Part shown: positions 16,199 through 24,070 of the stretch, one piece after another | How the letters are laid out: the number at the start of each line of letters is the position of its first letter | Position numbering within the stretch: the stretch's first letter is position 1 | IMG/VR virus record: IMGVR_UViG_3300025695_000064 | Span: 1-31,112 of that record | Length of the DNA: 31,112 nt | DNA from: a virus | Direction: 5' to 3' (one strand) | Translations under genes and position numbers: made by a program | Notes under the pieces: generated by a model | What the model was told of the DNA's origin: nothing | What the model saw: only the letters and a program-made list of their open reading frames with translations | Database searches by the model: none

Positions 16199-16227
16199 AT
16201 TCTAACATATTTTTCAATAGTTGTAAA
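16199..16227 (-). promoter_or_regulatory. Sigma70-type promoter with extended -10, upstream of the XhlA-like and holin genes
   Basis: On the minus strand, a TTTACA -35 box (16222-16227) lies 17 bases from a TAGAAT -10 box (16199-16204). Each matches consensus at five of six positions, and TG one base before the -10 gives an extended -10. The expected start is near 16190, inside the 111-base AT-rich gap at 16141-16251. An inverted repeat, AGAATA-4-TATTCT at 16188-16203, overlaps the -10 box and start site and could be an operator. Nothing else is seen in this gap apart from A/T runs. Confidence 0.6.
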
Positions 16228-16251
16228 TACTTTTATTCTGTTTTTTTTTAT

Positions 16252-16440
16252 TTATTTTTCTTTTAATGATGTTGTTGTAACAATACGTAATAAAACAATA
16301 CATACTGCTATTATGCTGCCAACAATACCTTGCGCTAAAGGGCTTAATTCAAAACTACCTATAAGCCCCTGCCACACCGATAAAACCGCTAAAGCTAAAG
16401 AGAACCAAATGGTTTTAGATTTAAATGCTTTGTTAATCAT
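16252..16440 (-). CDS. Small two-helix membrane protein, possible second holin
   Basis: A 62-residue protein with hydrophobic helices at about 11-28 (IWFSLALAVLSVWQGLIG) and 34-53 (PLAQGIVGSIIAVCIVLLR). It has a basic N-terminus (KAFKSKT) and a short polar tail (TTTSLKEK). The KSKTIWF start and LR.VTT end recall small phage proteins sometimes annotated as putative holins. It lies next to the XhlA-like and holin genes but upstream of the predicted promoter, so it is transcribed with the fibre genes. It may be a pinholin, an antiholin or an unrelated membrane protein; the sequence does not decide. Confidence 0.62.
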   Translation of the reverse strand: MINKAFKSKTIWFSLALAVLSVWQGLIGSFELSPLAQGIVGSIIAVCIVLLRIVTTTSLKEK

Positions 16441-16481
16441 TACTTATTTCCTTGATTGAAATTAAAATTTATTAAAACAAA

Positions 16482-17012
16482 CTACCAAACTAATACAGGC
16501 AGTTCGCTTATAAGTTCATCCAGAGTAGGCTTTGTTCTGTTTCCGGCTTGAAAATCCCCTAGCACTTGATAGCATTTAGCCCATACATCACCACGCCATT
16601 TAAGCGCTGCTGTACCCTCTGCTTGGAATGGGTTAGGCGCACCTGCATAACTACATGCTGAAACAATATCAGAGTAACCTCTAGTAGCTACTGTATCATT
16701 CATATAATTCTCTACTGCTCGCTCGTACTCATTTGTTAGCGTCTGTAGTGCTAATGCTTTTTCTTCATCATTGCGAGCTAACACTTGCCAAGTTTGAGTC
16801 CATACGCCATTAACCTGAGAGAATCCATTACTTTTAACTATCTCTGTTAATTCATTGCATGATGGCTTATCTGCCACTATGCACGGGTATACGTCATATT
16901 CAGCTAAAGTTGATTCACTAATATTCTTCGGGAAAGAAGTATTAGGGTTATCTTTACGGAGTGTGCCGATTGTGTAAGTCTTGGCTTGACCGTTTGTAAC
17001 TTTAATATACAT
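16482..17012 (-). CDS. Tail fibre-associated protein, possible assembly chaperone
   Basis: A 176-residue protein. The N-terminal part (YIKVTNGQAKTYTIGTLRKDNP…SFPKNIS…YDVYPCI) has a short beta-rich pattern like that of small proteins encoded after phage fibres. The C-terminal part has a recurring layout: GYSDIVSACSYAGAPNPFQAEG, then ALKWRGDVWAKCYQVL, then KPTLDELISELP. I recall this arrangement in fibre-assembly or fibre-adjacent proteins of many tailed phages. Four cysteines are present. It follows the LamG adhesin gene by ten bases, which supports a link to fibre folding or attachment. It could instead be a structural piece; no enzymatic motif is seen. Confidence 0.6.
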   Translation of the reverse strand: MYIKVTNGQAKTYTIGTLRKDNPNTSFPKNISESTLAEYDVYPCIVADKPSCNELTEIVKSNGFSQVNGVWTQTWQVLARNDEEKALALQTLTNEYERAVENYMNDTVATRGYSDIVSACSYAGAPNPFQAEGTAALKWRGDVWAKCYQVLGDFQAGNRTKPTLDELISELPVLVW

Positions 17013-17022
17013 GTTTGTTTCC

Positions 17023-18423
17023 TTAATCTATTACTATTGTAATGCCGATATTGTAATCGCTTCCACTGGTATCAAACGCAGTGTAAAAACCACCTAGATT
17101 TTCTGTTGAGCCATGAGAATAATGCACAAATGCCGACATTATAGTTCCGCCATTACCACTAACGCCATAAGTGTCAAAATCTAGACCAGTGTAGCCCTGT
17201 GGGTTTCTATTTAGGGTCGCAATATCATCATCTAGAAAGCCAAGTGCAAGTACTAATTCACCGTTATTTGAAGCGGTCATAGTAGGTAGTGGTGTCGGTA
17301 TTGGGTCGCCACTGCTGTTTAAAGCATCATCAATAAACTTAAATGAGTTGTGACCCCTGATTACAAACCAATTTACTATCCCACTACCATCAGACCAGCC
17401 AAAACTACTTAGTGACTGAGTATCTCCACCTGTAGCTACCTTAGTATAAACACCTGCGCTGAGAGTAAATGAACTTCTATAATAGAACCTCTGAGTCCAT
17501 CCAGACGGGGTTGACTGTGAAGCTGAGTCAGCACCTAAAAACGCTACAAGTAAATCACCTGCCAAAGCACCCTCAAACTCAATTGTACCAGTGGATGTTG
17601 TACCATGCGATACAATCAAGGGAGCGTCTGGAGTCACGGATATTGATTCACTACCTACTGAGATTGTCCCAGTGGTTGTAAAGTCATTGCCGTTAGCTGA
17701 TTGGTCAGTACCTATATCTGATGTTTGAATATTTCTGAAACCAAAATTACCAACGTTTGAGTAAAATGTTGAATTAACTTGTGGCTCAAGTCTAGGGGAT
17801 ATTGTTCCATCCGAGTTAAAAGTATAAAATGACTCTGGTGGTTCAATATTATAATCACTAAAATCAATATAGTAACTATCGCCTATATTTACATTTGATA
17901 TTCTACCTGAAAATGTGTGATTTGCTTCATTAGGGCTATAAATATAGCACCCTAGCCCTATGTCATATCCGCTAATACCTATACTATTAAAGCTACTAAA
18001 CTGAGTCCCATAGCTTGGTAAATCTATCGGTTTTCCGTTAACATACATGGTTACATTTTTATTTGAGCCTGTGTGGTTAGAGACCATGACGTGATACCAT
18101 TGACCTGTCGATATTACGCCAGTGGCGGTTTGAAAGAAAGCCCACTCGCTTCCAGTTCTATTTACCGCTAGAACTAAACGACCATCTACGTCTGTTCTAA
18201 ACCCCATTCTTGGGTCAGTAGCAGAGCCATTTGATGAGCTAAGAATGTAGTTAGTTTCGGTTAAGTCATCAACATAAATCCATGCGCTAAACAAAAAGCT
18301 AGAATCAGAGTTATTGGCTGACTGCGTAAATGATAGGTAGTTATTCTGAGAGAACTCAGCCGTAACATCGCCTGATAAAGCCTCATCACTTTGCTTGGAT
18401 AGCAACGCCTTTGATAATTTCAT
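17023..18423 (-). CDS. Adhesin/tail fibre with LamG (concanavalin A-like) domain
   Basis: A 466-residue protein. Residues about 28-190 have the Laminin-G/ConA-like jelly-roll pattern: FSAWIYVDD near 45, a Asp-rich strand turn, GQWYHVMVSNHTGSNKN near 107, MYVNGKPIDLP, and FSGRISNVNIGD near 170. Such domains bind glycans. A linker with SFYTFNSDGTISPRLEP leads to a second beta-rich region at about 245-466 (GTTSTGTIEFEGALAGDLLVAFLG). The protein probably binds a surface polysaccharide of the host. The first 20 residues are a short helix (KALLSKQSDEALSG) that may dock it to a fibre. It is one of at least four adhesin-type proteins here. The ATG shares one base with the upstream stop (TAATG). Confidence 0.75.
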   Translation of the reverse strand: MKLSKALLSKQSDEALSGDVTAEFSQNNYLSFTQSANNSDSSFLFSAWIYVDDLTETNYILSSSNGSATDPRMGFRTDVDGRLVLAVNRTGSEWAFFQTATGVISTGQWYHVMVSNHTGSNKNVTMYVNGKPIDLPSYGTQFSSFNSIGISGYDIGLGCYIYSPNEANHTFSGRISNVNIGDSYYIDFSDYNIEPPESFYTFNSDGTISPRLEPQVNSTFYSNVGNFGFRNIQTSDIGTDQSANGNDFTTTGTISVGSESISVTPDAPLIVSHGTTSTGTIEFEGALAGDLLVAFLGADSASQSTPSGWTQRFYYRSSFTLSAGVYTKVATGGDTQSLSSFGWSDGSGIVNWFVIRGHNSFKFIDDALNSSGDPIPTPLPTMTASNNGELVLALGFLDDDIATLNRNPQGYTGLDFDTYGVSGNGGTIMSAFVHYSHGSTENLGGFYTAFDTSGSDYNIGITIVID

Positions 18424-19187
18424 TACGCCACACTCCCGATATACGCCCCATATAAAGTAGAGCCAACTTTCCAGAATACCAGTGCATCTGTAGCTGTAAG
18501 TGTTGGAGCTTCACCTCCTATCCATGTCATAGTCGGGTAGGTAACTGTATAAGTATCGCCACCTGATAGCATTAACACAATGCTCTCGCCAGTAGCTAAA
18601 CTATCTGTGAATGTAGTGTTAGCTGACATTGTTTTAGACTGAGTGTTACCGTTAGCAGGGTCTAAGGCAGTACCTGTAAGTGTATATACAGTGTCTATGT
18701 AATTATTAGCAGTCACTGCACCTTCTACAGTAAGACTCTCAGAACTACTAGACCACACCATCTTTGCAGTCGTGCCAGTGTCTTCAAAAAATTGTACGTC
18801 GCCGTTGTCTTCTATACGTAATCTTTTAGTACCCCCTGTAGCAATGTCTAGTTTTTTAGCCACACTACCTGTAGATGTACTATCAATCTGGTTACGACCA
18901 CCCCCATCATCATTAAGCATTGCTATTTTATTGGTAGCTCCCCCGAACTCACCTGTAACACTAAACGTAGAGCCAGTGTTAACCGTCAAACCATCCGCAG
19001 TCACTGTGCCTAACGTAACATTATCATCAGGCTGAACAGCTGAATCAGCTAAAGTACCTTGAGCCGCTGTTGCATACTCTGAAGGGTTTATTGTAAGCGC
19101 CGCAATCTGCGCACTAACTTCTGCGTCTGTAGCTAAGCCATCTGTATCACTTGCTAAGCCTGCTAAGTCTCTTGCTTTAGAAGTCAT
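18423..19187 (-). CDS. Tail fibre protein
   Basis: A 254-residue beta-rich protein. The N-terminus (MTSKARDLAGLASDTDG) is a form I recall at the start of many marine phage fibres. Residues 55-95 have strands of the GTVTADGLTVNTGSTFSVTG type, and 105-150 show the TGSVAKKLDIATGGTKRLRIEDNGDVQFFED spacer typical of trimeric fibres, broken here for clarity into its Gly-Asn-Gly turns. The last 90 residues form a compact domain (SKTMSANTTFTDSLATG, LYGAYIGSVA) that may be a small receptor-binding or capping head. It lies between the 86-residue protein and the LamG adhesin, and its stop shares one base with the adhesin ATG. It is probably a homotrimer. Confidence 0.7.
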   Translation of the reverse strand: MTSKARDLAGLASDTDGLATDAEVSAQIAALTINPSEYATAAQGTLADSAVQPDDNVTLGTVTADGLTVNTGSTFSVTGEFGGATNKIAMLNDDGGGRNQIDSTSTGSVAKKLDIATGGTKRLRIEDNGDVQFFEDTGTTAKMVWSSSSESLTVEGAVTANNYIDTVYTLTGTALDPANGNTQSKTMSANTTFTDSLATGESIVLMLSGGDTYTVTYPTMTWIGGEAPTLTATDALVFWKVGSTLYGAYIGSVA

Positions 19188-19188
19188 A

Positions 19189-19449
19189 TTATTCTCCTAA
19201 GGTCTGTGAAGCCTGTGCGCTAGTGTAAGCGTCTTTCATTTCTTGTGTGAACACTGCGTTTGCTATAGCCGTTACTTCGGCTGACTCGGCTGTAAGGTCG
19301 TCTGTAGGACTAACTACGTGACGGTGATAAGAACTTGATAGCTCTGTACCATCTTCGATGATTGCTGTCTTTGTGCGTACTTGTAAGACTGACCAGTCGC
19401 CTGTATTGACTACTTCGATTTTATCTTGTGTTACTTTCTTTTCTAACAT
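19189..19449 (-). CDS. Small fibre-region protein of unknown function
   Basis: An 86-residue acidic protein. The ATG at 19449 is preferred because GAGGAAAC lies eight bases upstream; an in-frame GTG at 19485 would add twelve polar residues. The N-terminal part is beta-like (DKIEVVNTGDWSVLQVRTKTAIIEDG), the middle has SSSYHRHVVSP, and the end is a helix (EVTAIANAVFTQEMKDAYTSAQ). It has no cysteines. It may be a fibre chaperone or connector, given its place between two fibre genes, but I know no family for it. Confidence 0.6.
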   Translation of the reverse strand: MLEKKVTQDKIEVVNTGDWSVLQVRTKTAIIEDGTELSSSYHRHVVSPTDDLTAESAEVTAIANAVFTQEMKDAYTSAQASQTLGE

Positions 19450-19497
19450 TTGTGTTTCCTCGTTTTGTCTGTTCCTAGAATCCACTAGGAGTATGAG

Positions 19498-20823
19498 TTA
19501 TGCGTTTGTTTCGTAAGTTAATGAAAAATGAACATATCCATTAGCCGTTATAGGCAGAGCAGAAAAAGTTGCACTATTTCCAATTGCTCTAAAATATAAA
19601 ATACTTCCTGCCGCTACAGCAGTAGGGGCTGTGTAAGCTGAACTAGGAAATACTACAGCGCTTGTGTAAATACCTGTAGCTGAAACACGTGCGACTGTAA
19701 AAGGTAAACTAAACTGAGTTGAACCACCTGTAGAGTCAGCCTGTAAATCGACCTCTATAGTTACTAGATTCCCTATTTTTGTATAATTGAAAGTAGAAGC
19801 TCCAGTCCAGTTACCAGAAGGAGTAAAAGTCCCCTCCTCATAATCGTCCAACTTATTAGCACTACCTGTGCCACCTAGATAAATGCCTTTGCCAGACGAC
19901 ATTAATAGACCTGCGTCTGTAAACTCTGCGGTATTTACTCCTTTTGGATAAATTTTTACTGTTCCGCTACCATAGCCGTATAATAAAAGACCATCACCAG
20001 AACCTAATCCTGCTGATTGCTCACCGATAAACACCGAGCCAGTACCATTCTTACTAAGAATCAAGTCACCGCCATTAGTGTCATCAATAACAACTTTAGA
20101 CACCTTTGCCTCGCCTGATAGATATAGGTCTTTGAAGCGAAAAGCTGACGCACCTATATCATTAGTTCCATCAGTTCTTGTAGAGCCAACGCCAGTAGGG
20201 TTTATCGCAGTACCGTTAAACATGATACCACCGCCACCTGCACCTGAATATCCTATATAAGGAACACCATTGAAACTACCAATCGACCCAACTGTTGTGC
20301 CGTCTTTAAAGAATGATGCAATGTCTCCATCAGTAGATAAACGCTCTGCAATAATAGGCGCACCACTAGTCCTTGAAATATAAGCTCTACCGTCATTCCA
20401 TAAAGTTGTGCCTGCTGTGCCAAGGTTTGTTGTAGTCTTACCAACCAACACATTCTCATTACTATCTATTGTAATCGCTGTGCTTGTAGCATTGTCATCA
20501 ATACCAGTAGAAGTAAAAGCTGTTTTCGTGGCGTACTTTACATCTGCTTCAGATTTTGTGTAGCCGTCTGAAAGTCCACGCGGCGTGTAAGTAACAATCT
20601 CAACATTATCATTGAGCGAAGCGCCAACACTAAGCGTTACTGTGACGCCATCATCCGCCGTATAATCTGTACCATCTATTAGCTTAACGCCATTTAAATA
20701 GACGTCTACATAGCCGAGCGTATAGCCGCCTACAGGGTTAAAAGCTGTTTGCCCATCTGTTGCGGTGAATGTTGTTGTTAGTCTTTGTGATTCAACGCCC
20801 GGAGCGTTACCAAGATATGCCAT
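19498..20823 (-). CDS. Tail fibre protein with phage-fibre N-terminal domain
   Basis: A 441-residue fibre. It begins with MAYLGNAP, a motif shared with the neighbouring S74 fibre (MSYIGNSP). Residues about 17-85 form a beta domain seen in many marine phage fibres (FTATDGQTAF, GYVDVYLNGVKLIDGTDYTADDG). A long shaft follows with Gly-Asn turns and DGTNDIGASAFRFKDLYLSG. After YEEGTFTP at about residue 330 comes a C-terminal beta-sandwich head of about 105 residues (FNYTKIGNLVTIEVDLQADS…SLPFTV), probably the receptor-binding tip. There is no chaperone domain at the end, unlike the neighbouring fibre. It probably assembles as a trimer. Confidence 0.78.
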   Translation of the reverse strand: MAYLGNAPGVESQRLTTTFTATDGQTAFNPVGGYTLGYVDVYLNGVKLIDGTDYTADDGVTVTLSVGASLNDNVEIVTYTPRGLSDGYTKSEADVKYATKTAFTSTGIDDNATSTAITIDSNENVLVGKTTTNLGTAGTTLWNDGRAYISRTSGAPIIAERLSTDGDIASFFKDGTTVGSIGSFNGVPYIGYSGAGGGGIMFNGTAINPTGVGSTRTDGTNDIGASAFRFKDLYLSGEAKVSKVVIDDTNGGDLILSKNGTGSVFIGEQSAGLGSGDGLLLYGYGSGTVKIYPKGVNTAEFTDAGLLMSSGKGIYLGGTGSANKLDDYEEGTFTPSGNWTGASTFNYTKIGNLVTIEVDLQADSTGGSTQFSLPFTVARVSATGIYTSAVVFPSSAYTAPTAVAAGSILYFRAIGNSATFSALPITANGYVHFSLTYETNA

Positions 20824-20826
20824 GTT

Positions 20827-22083
20827 CTATGCTCCTGTATTTTCTAGCGTTTCAATTCGTGTTTTAAGACTTTCAATTATTTCTTGTTGGTCTTGGATAG
20901 CTTTAATACATAAAGATACCATGTTAGCGTATGCAAGTGCATCAGGTTCGTTATCTTCGTTATACTCAACAAATTCTGTAAGACCTGCATCGTGAACTTC
21001 TTCTGCGATAAGACCGCCAAAGACAGTATCTCCATCATTAATTCCACGATACGTCACTGGACGCAAAGCCATAACTTCAGTTAAACCATGCTGTGCGTCT
21101 TGCACATCTGTCTTGTATCTTAAAGATGATGTTGAGCGATATATTTCACCACTAGAGGAAATACCTAAATTTGCACCTGCCGCAGAGTTATTAGCATAAG
21201 TACCTACGCTAAACATTCTACCAGCTACTGATAATGATTGAGTTATTGAGGGACTATTATCCGTCCCAACCAAAAGATTACCATTAGTAGCAACTCTAAC
21301 TTTTTCTGAACCGCTAATTCGAAAGAGCGTTTCTGAACAATCAAAATTTATCTGCCTGTGAGCGTTACTTGCTCGGTCATAGGATAACAATGTTACTCGA
21401 TTATTTGATGTTTCAGGAATAAATTCTAATCCTGCACCGCTTGAATCAGACACAACAAGTTTATAGTTAGGGTTTGAAGTTCCTATGCCAAAATTTCCCG
21501 AGCTGTCTATTCTAGCTCGTTCTGTGCCGTTAGTATTAAAAATAGTATTTGAGCCAGATAATATGTATCCATTTGCGGAGTCCATATTAAAGTAGCTATT
21601 AGTTACGCCATCTAGAGTCAAATAGGCATTGGTGTCATTTGCTTGCTTTATACCTACGTCGCCTGCTGAGCCTATGCGCATGCGTTCTGTGCCGTTAGTT
21701 ACAAAAGAAAGATTATTCTGTGCTTTTAGTGTAGTTAAAGACGTGCCTGTAGCATATAAGCCCGCATCGTAACTGCCGTTGCCACTGAAAAAGTATCCCG
21801 ATGTATTATCGGTAAAGTAATTACCTGTGCCTACGTAAGCATTTCCTGTTACAGTTAACTTCTGGCTAGGACTAGCCGTGCCAATCCCTACATTACTATT
21901 AGCTACCAAACTTGTAAACGTCCCTGCCGCCGCAGAACTCGCACCAATAATTGTGCCGTCTATTGAACCACTATTAATGTCGATGTTTGTAAGCGTAGCT
22001 AAGTCAATAGATTCAATTGAACCATCAACTATATTACCGCCTGTAATCGCCCCTTGTGTTGGGCTATTGCCTATGTAACTCAT
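20827..22083 (-). CDS. Tail fibre with C-terminal S74 intramolecular chaperone
   Basis: A 418-residue fibre. The N-terminus starts MSYIGNSPTQGAI, followed by a GSIDGTIIGASSAAAGTFTSL spacer. A shaft has repeated GTERMRIGSAGDVGI- and GTERARIDSSGNFGIG-type units. The last 100 residues (from about 317) form a Peptidase_S74 chaperone domain: SSLRYKTDV, LRPVTYRG, VFGGLIAEEV and a C-terminal coiled coil (QQEIIESLKTRIETLEN). Ser319 and Lys324, five residues apart in the S-x-x-R-x-K motif, fit the catalytic dyad that cleaves the chaperone off after trimer folding. The mature fibre would then lose about 100 residues. The gene lies four bases from the next fibre. Confidence 0.88.
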   Translation of the reverse strand: MSYIGNSPTQGAITGGNIVDGSIESIDLATLTNIDINSGSIDGTIIGASSAAAGTFTSLVANSNVGIGTASPSQKLTVTGNAYVGTGNYFTDNTSGYFFSGNGSYDAGLYATGTSLTTLKAQNNLSFVTNGTERMRIGSAGDVGIKQANDTNAYLTLDGVTNSYFNMDSANGYILSGSNTIFNTNGTERARIDSSGNFGIGTSNPNYKLVVSDSSGAGLEFIPETSNNRVTLLSYDRASNAHRQINFDCSETLFRISGSEKVRVATNGNLLVGTDNSPSITQSLSVAGRMFSVGTYANNSAAGANLGISSSGEIYRSTSSLRYKTDVQDAQHGLTEVMALRPVTYRGINDGDTVFGGLIAEEVHDAGLTEFVEYNEDNEPDALAYANMVSLCIKAIQDQQEIIESLKTRIETLENTGA

Positions 22084-22084
22084 A

Positions 22085-22402
22085 TTATGCTACCTCTAGG
22101 ACGCTCAATAATACATCTACTGTTCCAGACGCCGAAACTTTAACGGTATCTGCCGCTTCTACTACAACTTTTTGGTCTCCGCCTACAGGCACTAAAGCAC
22201 CGCCCGGCAAAATAGTCGCATCCTTAATTAAGAATACAGACGTAGAACCATCATCTAATTTTACTGAACAAGTAATATTTGACGCCGTGGTGTTCGCTAC
22301 TGTCATTCCGATGATTGTTGTTTGTGTTGCACTCGGACCTGTGTATACTGTTGTTTCTGTTGTTACACCCGATGAAGGATAACTTTTAAACGTGTTCGCC
22401 AT
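22085..22402 (-). CDS. Small beta-rich virion protein
   Basis: A 105-residue protein with a beta-sandwich pattern: TTVYTGPSATQTTIIGMTVAN near 18, NITCSVKLDDG near 43, ILPGGALVPVGGDQKVVVE near 64, and a final strand ending SVLEVA. I remember this type as a conserved hypothetical structural protein of marine phages. It has the same layout as the 116-residue protein at 15138-15488, which suggests paralogy. It lies between the repeat fibre and the S74 fibre, so it may cap or decorate the tail. AGGAG lies seven bases before the ATG. Confidence 0.68.
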   Translation of the reverse strand: MANTFKSYPSSGVTTETTVYTGPSATQTTIIGMTVANTTASNITCSVKLDDGSTSVFLIKDATILPGGALVPVGGDQKVVVEAADTVKVSASGTVDVLLSVLEVA

Positions 22403-22412
22403 TGCTTTTCTC

Positions 22413-24065
22413 CTAGCCTAATGCGATGGCAAACGCTACTGCTTCAGCGCGCGCCACTTCTATGTTTGTAGTATTAGTTGTAATGTTTGTTTCTGCTGTG
22501 TCTAAACGGCCTTCAACCTCATCAATAGCTGACTGCGTAGTTGTTGCGGTCAGACCACTTGTAGTGTTTGAATACGTTATTTCTGATGCTTCGTTTTGTG
22601 CCGCCGCAACATTATCAACATAAGTCTTAACCGCAAGCGCAGAAGGAACAGTAGTATGCGTACCTGCAACACTATTAATATCTGTGTCTAACACACCAGA
22701 CTTTAAGTTATCTACTTCAAGTTCAGTAATTGTATTCGTGTCTGCACTAATAGACTTGTTCGTTAAAGTCTTAGTGGTAGCTGAATAATAATCATCAACA
22801 GCATCCACACTGACTTGTAGCATTGTGCCACCGTCGTTGTAGACAAAAGAATCTGTGTTCGCAATTGTAATGCTTGATGCTGTAGTGTTACCGTCCATTA
22901 CGTTTAGTTCTGGACTTGTAGCCGTAACCGCAACACCATTCAATGAAAGTGCTGTAGTATTTACAGTTGAAGCGCTTGAAACACCAATTGCAGTTCCATC
23001 AATTGAACCGCCATTAACATCAACACTGTCAGCAATAAGATTATCTATGTTCGCTGTGCCGTCGATGTATAAGTCTTTCCACTGCTGTGTAGCGCTACCA
23101 AGGTCAAACGCGTCATCAGTCTCAGGAATAATGGAGCTGTCGATGTCCGCCGAGAAGCTAACAGTATCTGTAGCCGCATCACCAAAAGTAAGATTACCAT
23201 TGATTGTTGCATCGCCTGTAACCGTAAGGTTTCCACCGATTGTAGTATTGCCAGTAACATCGAGAGTTGTGTTAAGTGTTGTTGCGCCGTCTACATTCAA
23301 AGTAGTATCTAGGTCTGTAGCGCCCTGAACATTTAATGTAGATGCTAATACTGTTGCGCCTGTAACATTTACTGTGCTTCCAAGCGTTGTAGCGCCGTCA
23401 GCATTGAACGTGCTATTCATATCTACAGCGCCGTTAACCGCTAATGTAGAATCAAGAACAACTGAGCCAAAGCCTAATAAGCCTGAATAAAGTATTGTTT
23501 GCCCTGTTACGTTCAGACCACTATTTAATGTAGCTGCGCCTACAACATTTAAAGTTGAGCCTAGCCCTGCTGCACCATCTACATTAAGGGTGCTGTCGAG
23601 GTCTGTAGCGCCTTGAACATTTAGCGTAGAGGATAGTACTGATGCACCTGCGATAGTCGCTGTGCTGTCGATTGTGAGCGTATCAATAGATGCTGTGCCG
23701 TCAATGTACAGGTCTTTAAACTGATTAGATACTGAACCAAGGTCAATATCATTGTTTGTTACCGGAAGTACTGCGCCATCTTGTACGCGTATTTGTTCAA
23801 CCGATGTTCCACTTACATCAACCCAGATACCCCAACGGTCATTTGTGTCATCAATTTCAATTTTATTCTTAAAATCAATAGAGCCAATTACCGGAATGTT
23901 TCCGCCTTGACCTGCTGTTCCGTCGTGTCTGTGACCTGTAGCATTAACATCTGTAGACGAATAGTTAAACGCATTATCTAACTGGTTATATTCATCGTTG
24001 AACAACGCCGCTGTAATGGTATCTCCGTCAATAAACGAAGACTGTCTGCTATACTGTTGAGCCAT
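22413..24065 (-). CDS. Tail fibre / appendage protein with 12-residue beta repeats
   Basis: A 550-residue protein, first of the fibre block after the nozzle. The N-terminus (IDGDTITAALFNDEYNQLDNAF, GHRHDGT near 44) is typical of marine phage fibres that attach to the tail. The DNDIDLGS..QFKDLYIDG-type segment at about 105-130 is repeated at about 320-345. Residues 146-301 are about thirteen 12-residue units of the S-T-L-N-V-x-G-A-T-x-L form, which suggest a regular beta-helix or triple beta-spiral shaft. The C-terminus is a helical region (AVKTYVDNVAAAQNEAS, DEVEGRLDTAETNITTNTTN) that probably trimerises or contacts the next fibre. There is no chaperone domain. It may be the fibre that links the adhesins to the tail. 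Confidence 0.75.
   Translation of the reverse strand: MAQQYSRQSSFIDGDTITAALFNDEYNQLDNAFNYSSTDVNATGHRHDGTAGQGGNIPVIGSIDFKNKIEIDDTNDRWGIWVDVSGTSVEQIRVQDGAVLPVTNNDIDLGSVSNQFKDLYIDGTASIDTLTIDSTATIAGASVLSSTLNVQGATDLDSTLNVDGAAGLGSTLNVVGAATLNSGLNVTGQTILYSGLLGFGSVVLDSTLAVNGAVDMNSTFNADGATTLGSTVNVTGATVLASTLNVQGATDLDTTLNVDGATTLNTTLDVTGNTTIGGNLTVTGDATINGNLTFGDAATDTVSFSADIDSSIIPETDDAFDLGSATQQWKDLYIDGTANIDNLIADSVDVNGGSIDGTAIGVSSASTVNTTALSLNGVAVTATSPELNVMDGNTTASSITIANTDSFVYNDGGTMLQVSVDAVDDYYSATTKTLTNKSISADTNTITELEVDNLKSGVLDTDINSVAGTHTTVPSALAVKTYVDNVAAAQNEASEITYSNTTSGLTATTTQSAIDEVEGRLDTAETNITTNTTNIEVARAEAVAFAIALG
23163..23630 (-). repeat. Thirteen 12-residue beta repeats in the 550-residue fibre
   Basis: Residues 146-301 read as consecutive 36-base units encoding S/T-T-L-N-V-x-G-A-T-x-L-x with small changes. 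Units 1 and 9 are identical in protein (STLNVQGATDLD). DNA similarity between some units is high, so recombination and copy-number change between related phages are plausible. Confidence 0.85.
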
Positions 24066-24070
24066 TAATC

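Noticed and set aside
16097-16459. Open frame of 120 codons on the plus strand with hydrophobic segments
   Set aside because: It runs across the XhlA-like start, the promoter gap and the two-helix gene on the other strand. Its hydrophobicity comes from T-rich intergenic DNA.
19450-19485. GTG start at 19485 for the 86-residue fibre-region protein
   Set aside because: The ATG at 19449 has GAGGAAAC at proper spacing; the added twelve residues would encode the binding site.
22855-23328. Open frame of 157 codons on the plus strand within the 550-residue fibre
   Set aside because: It is antisense to the 12-residue repeat region. The periodic coding DNA keeps the opposite frame open by chance, and the translation is Val/Ser/Ala-rich without a domain.
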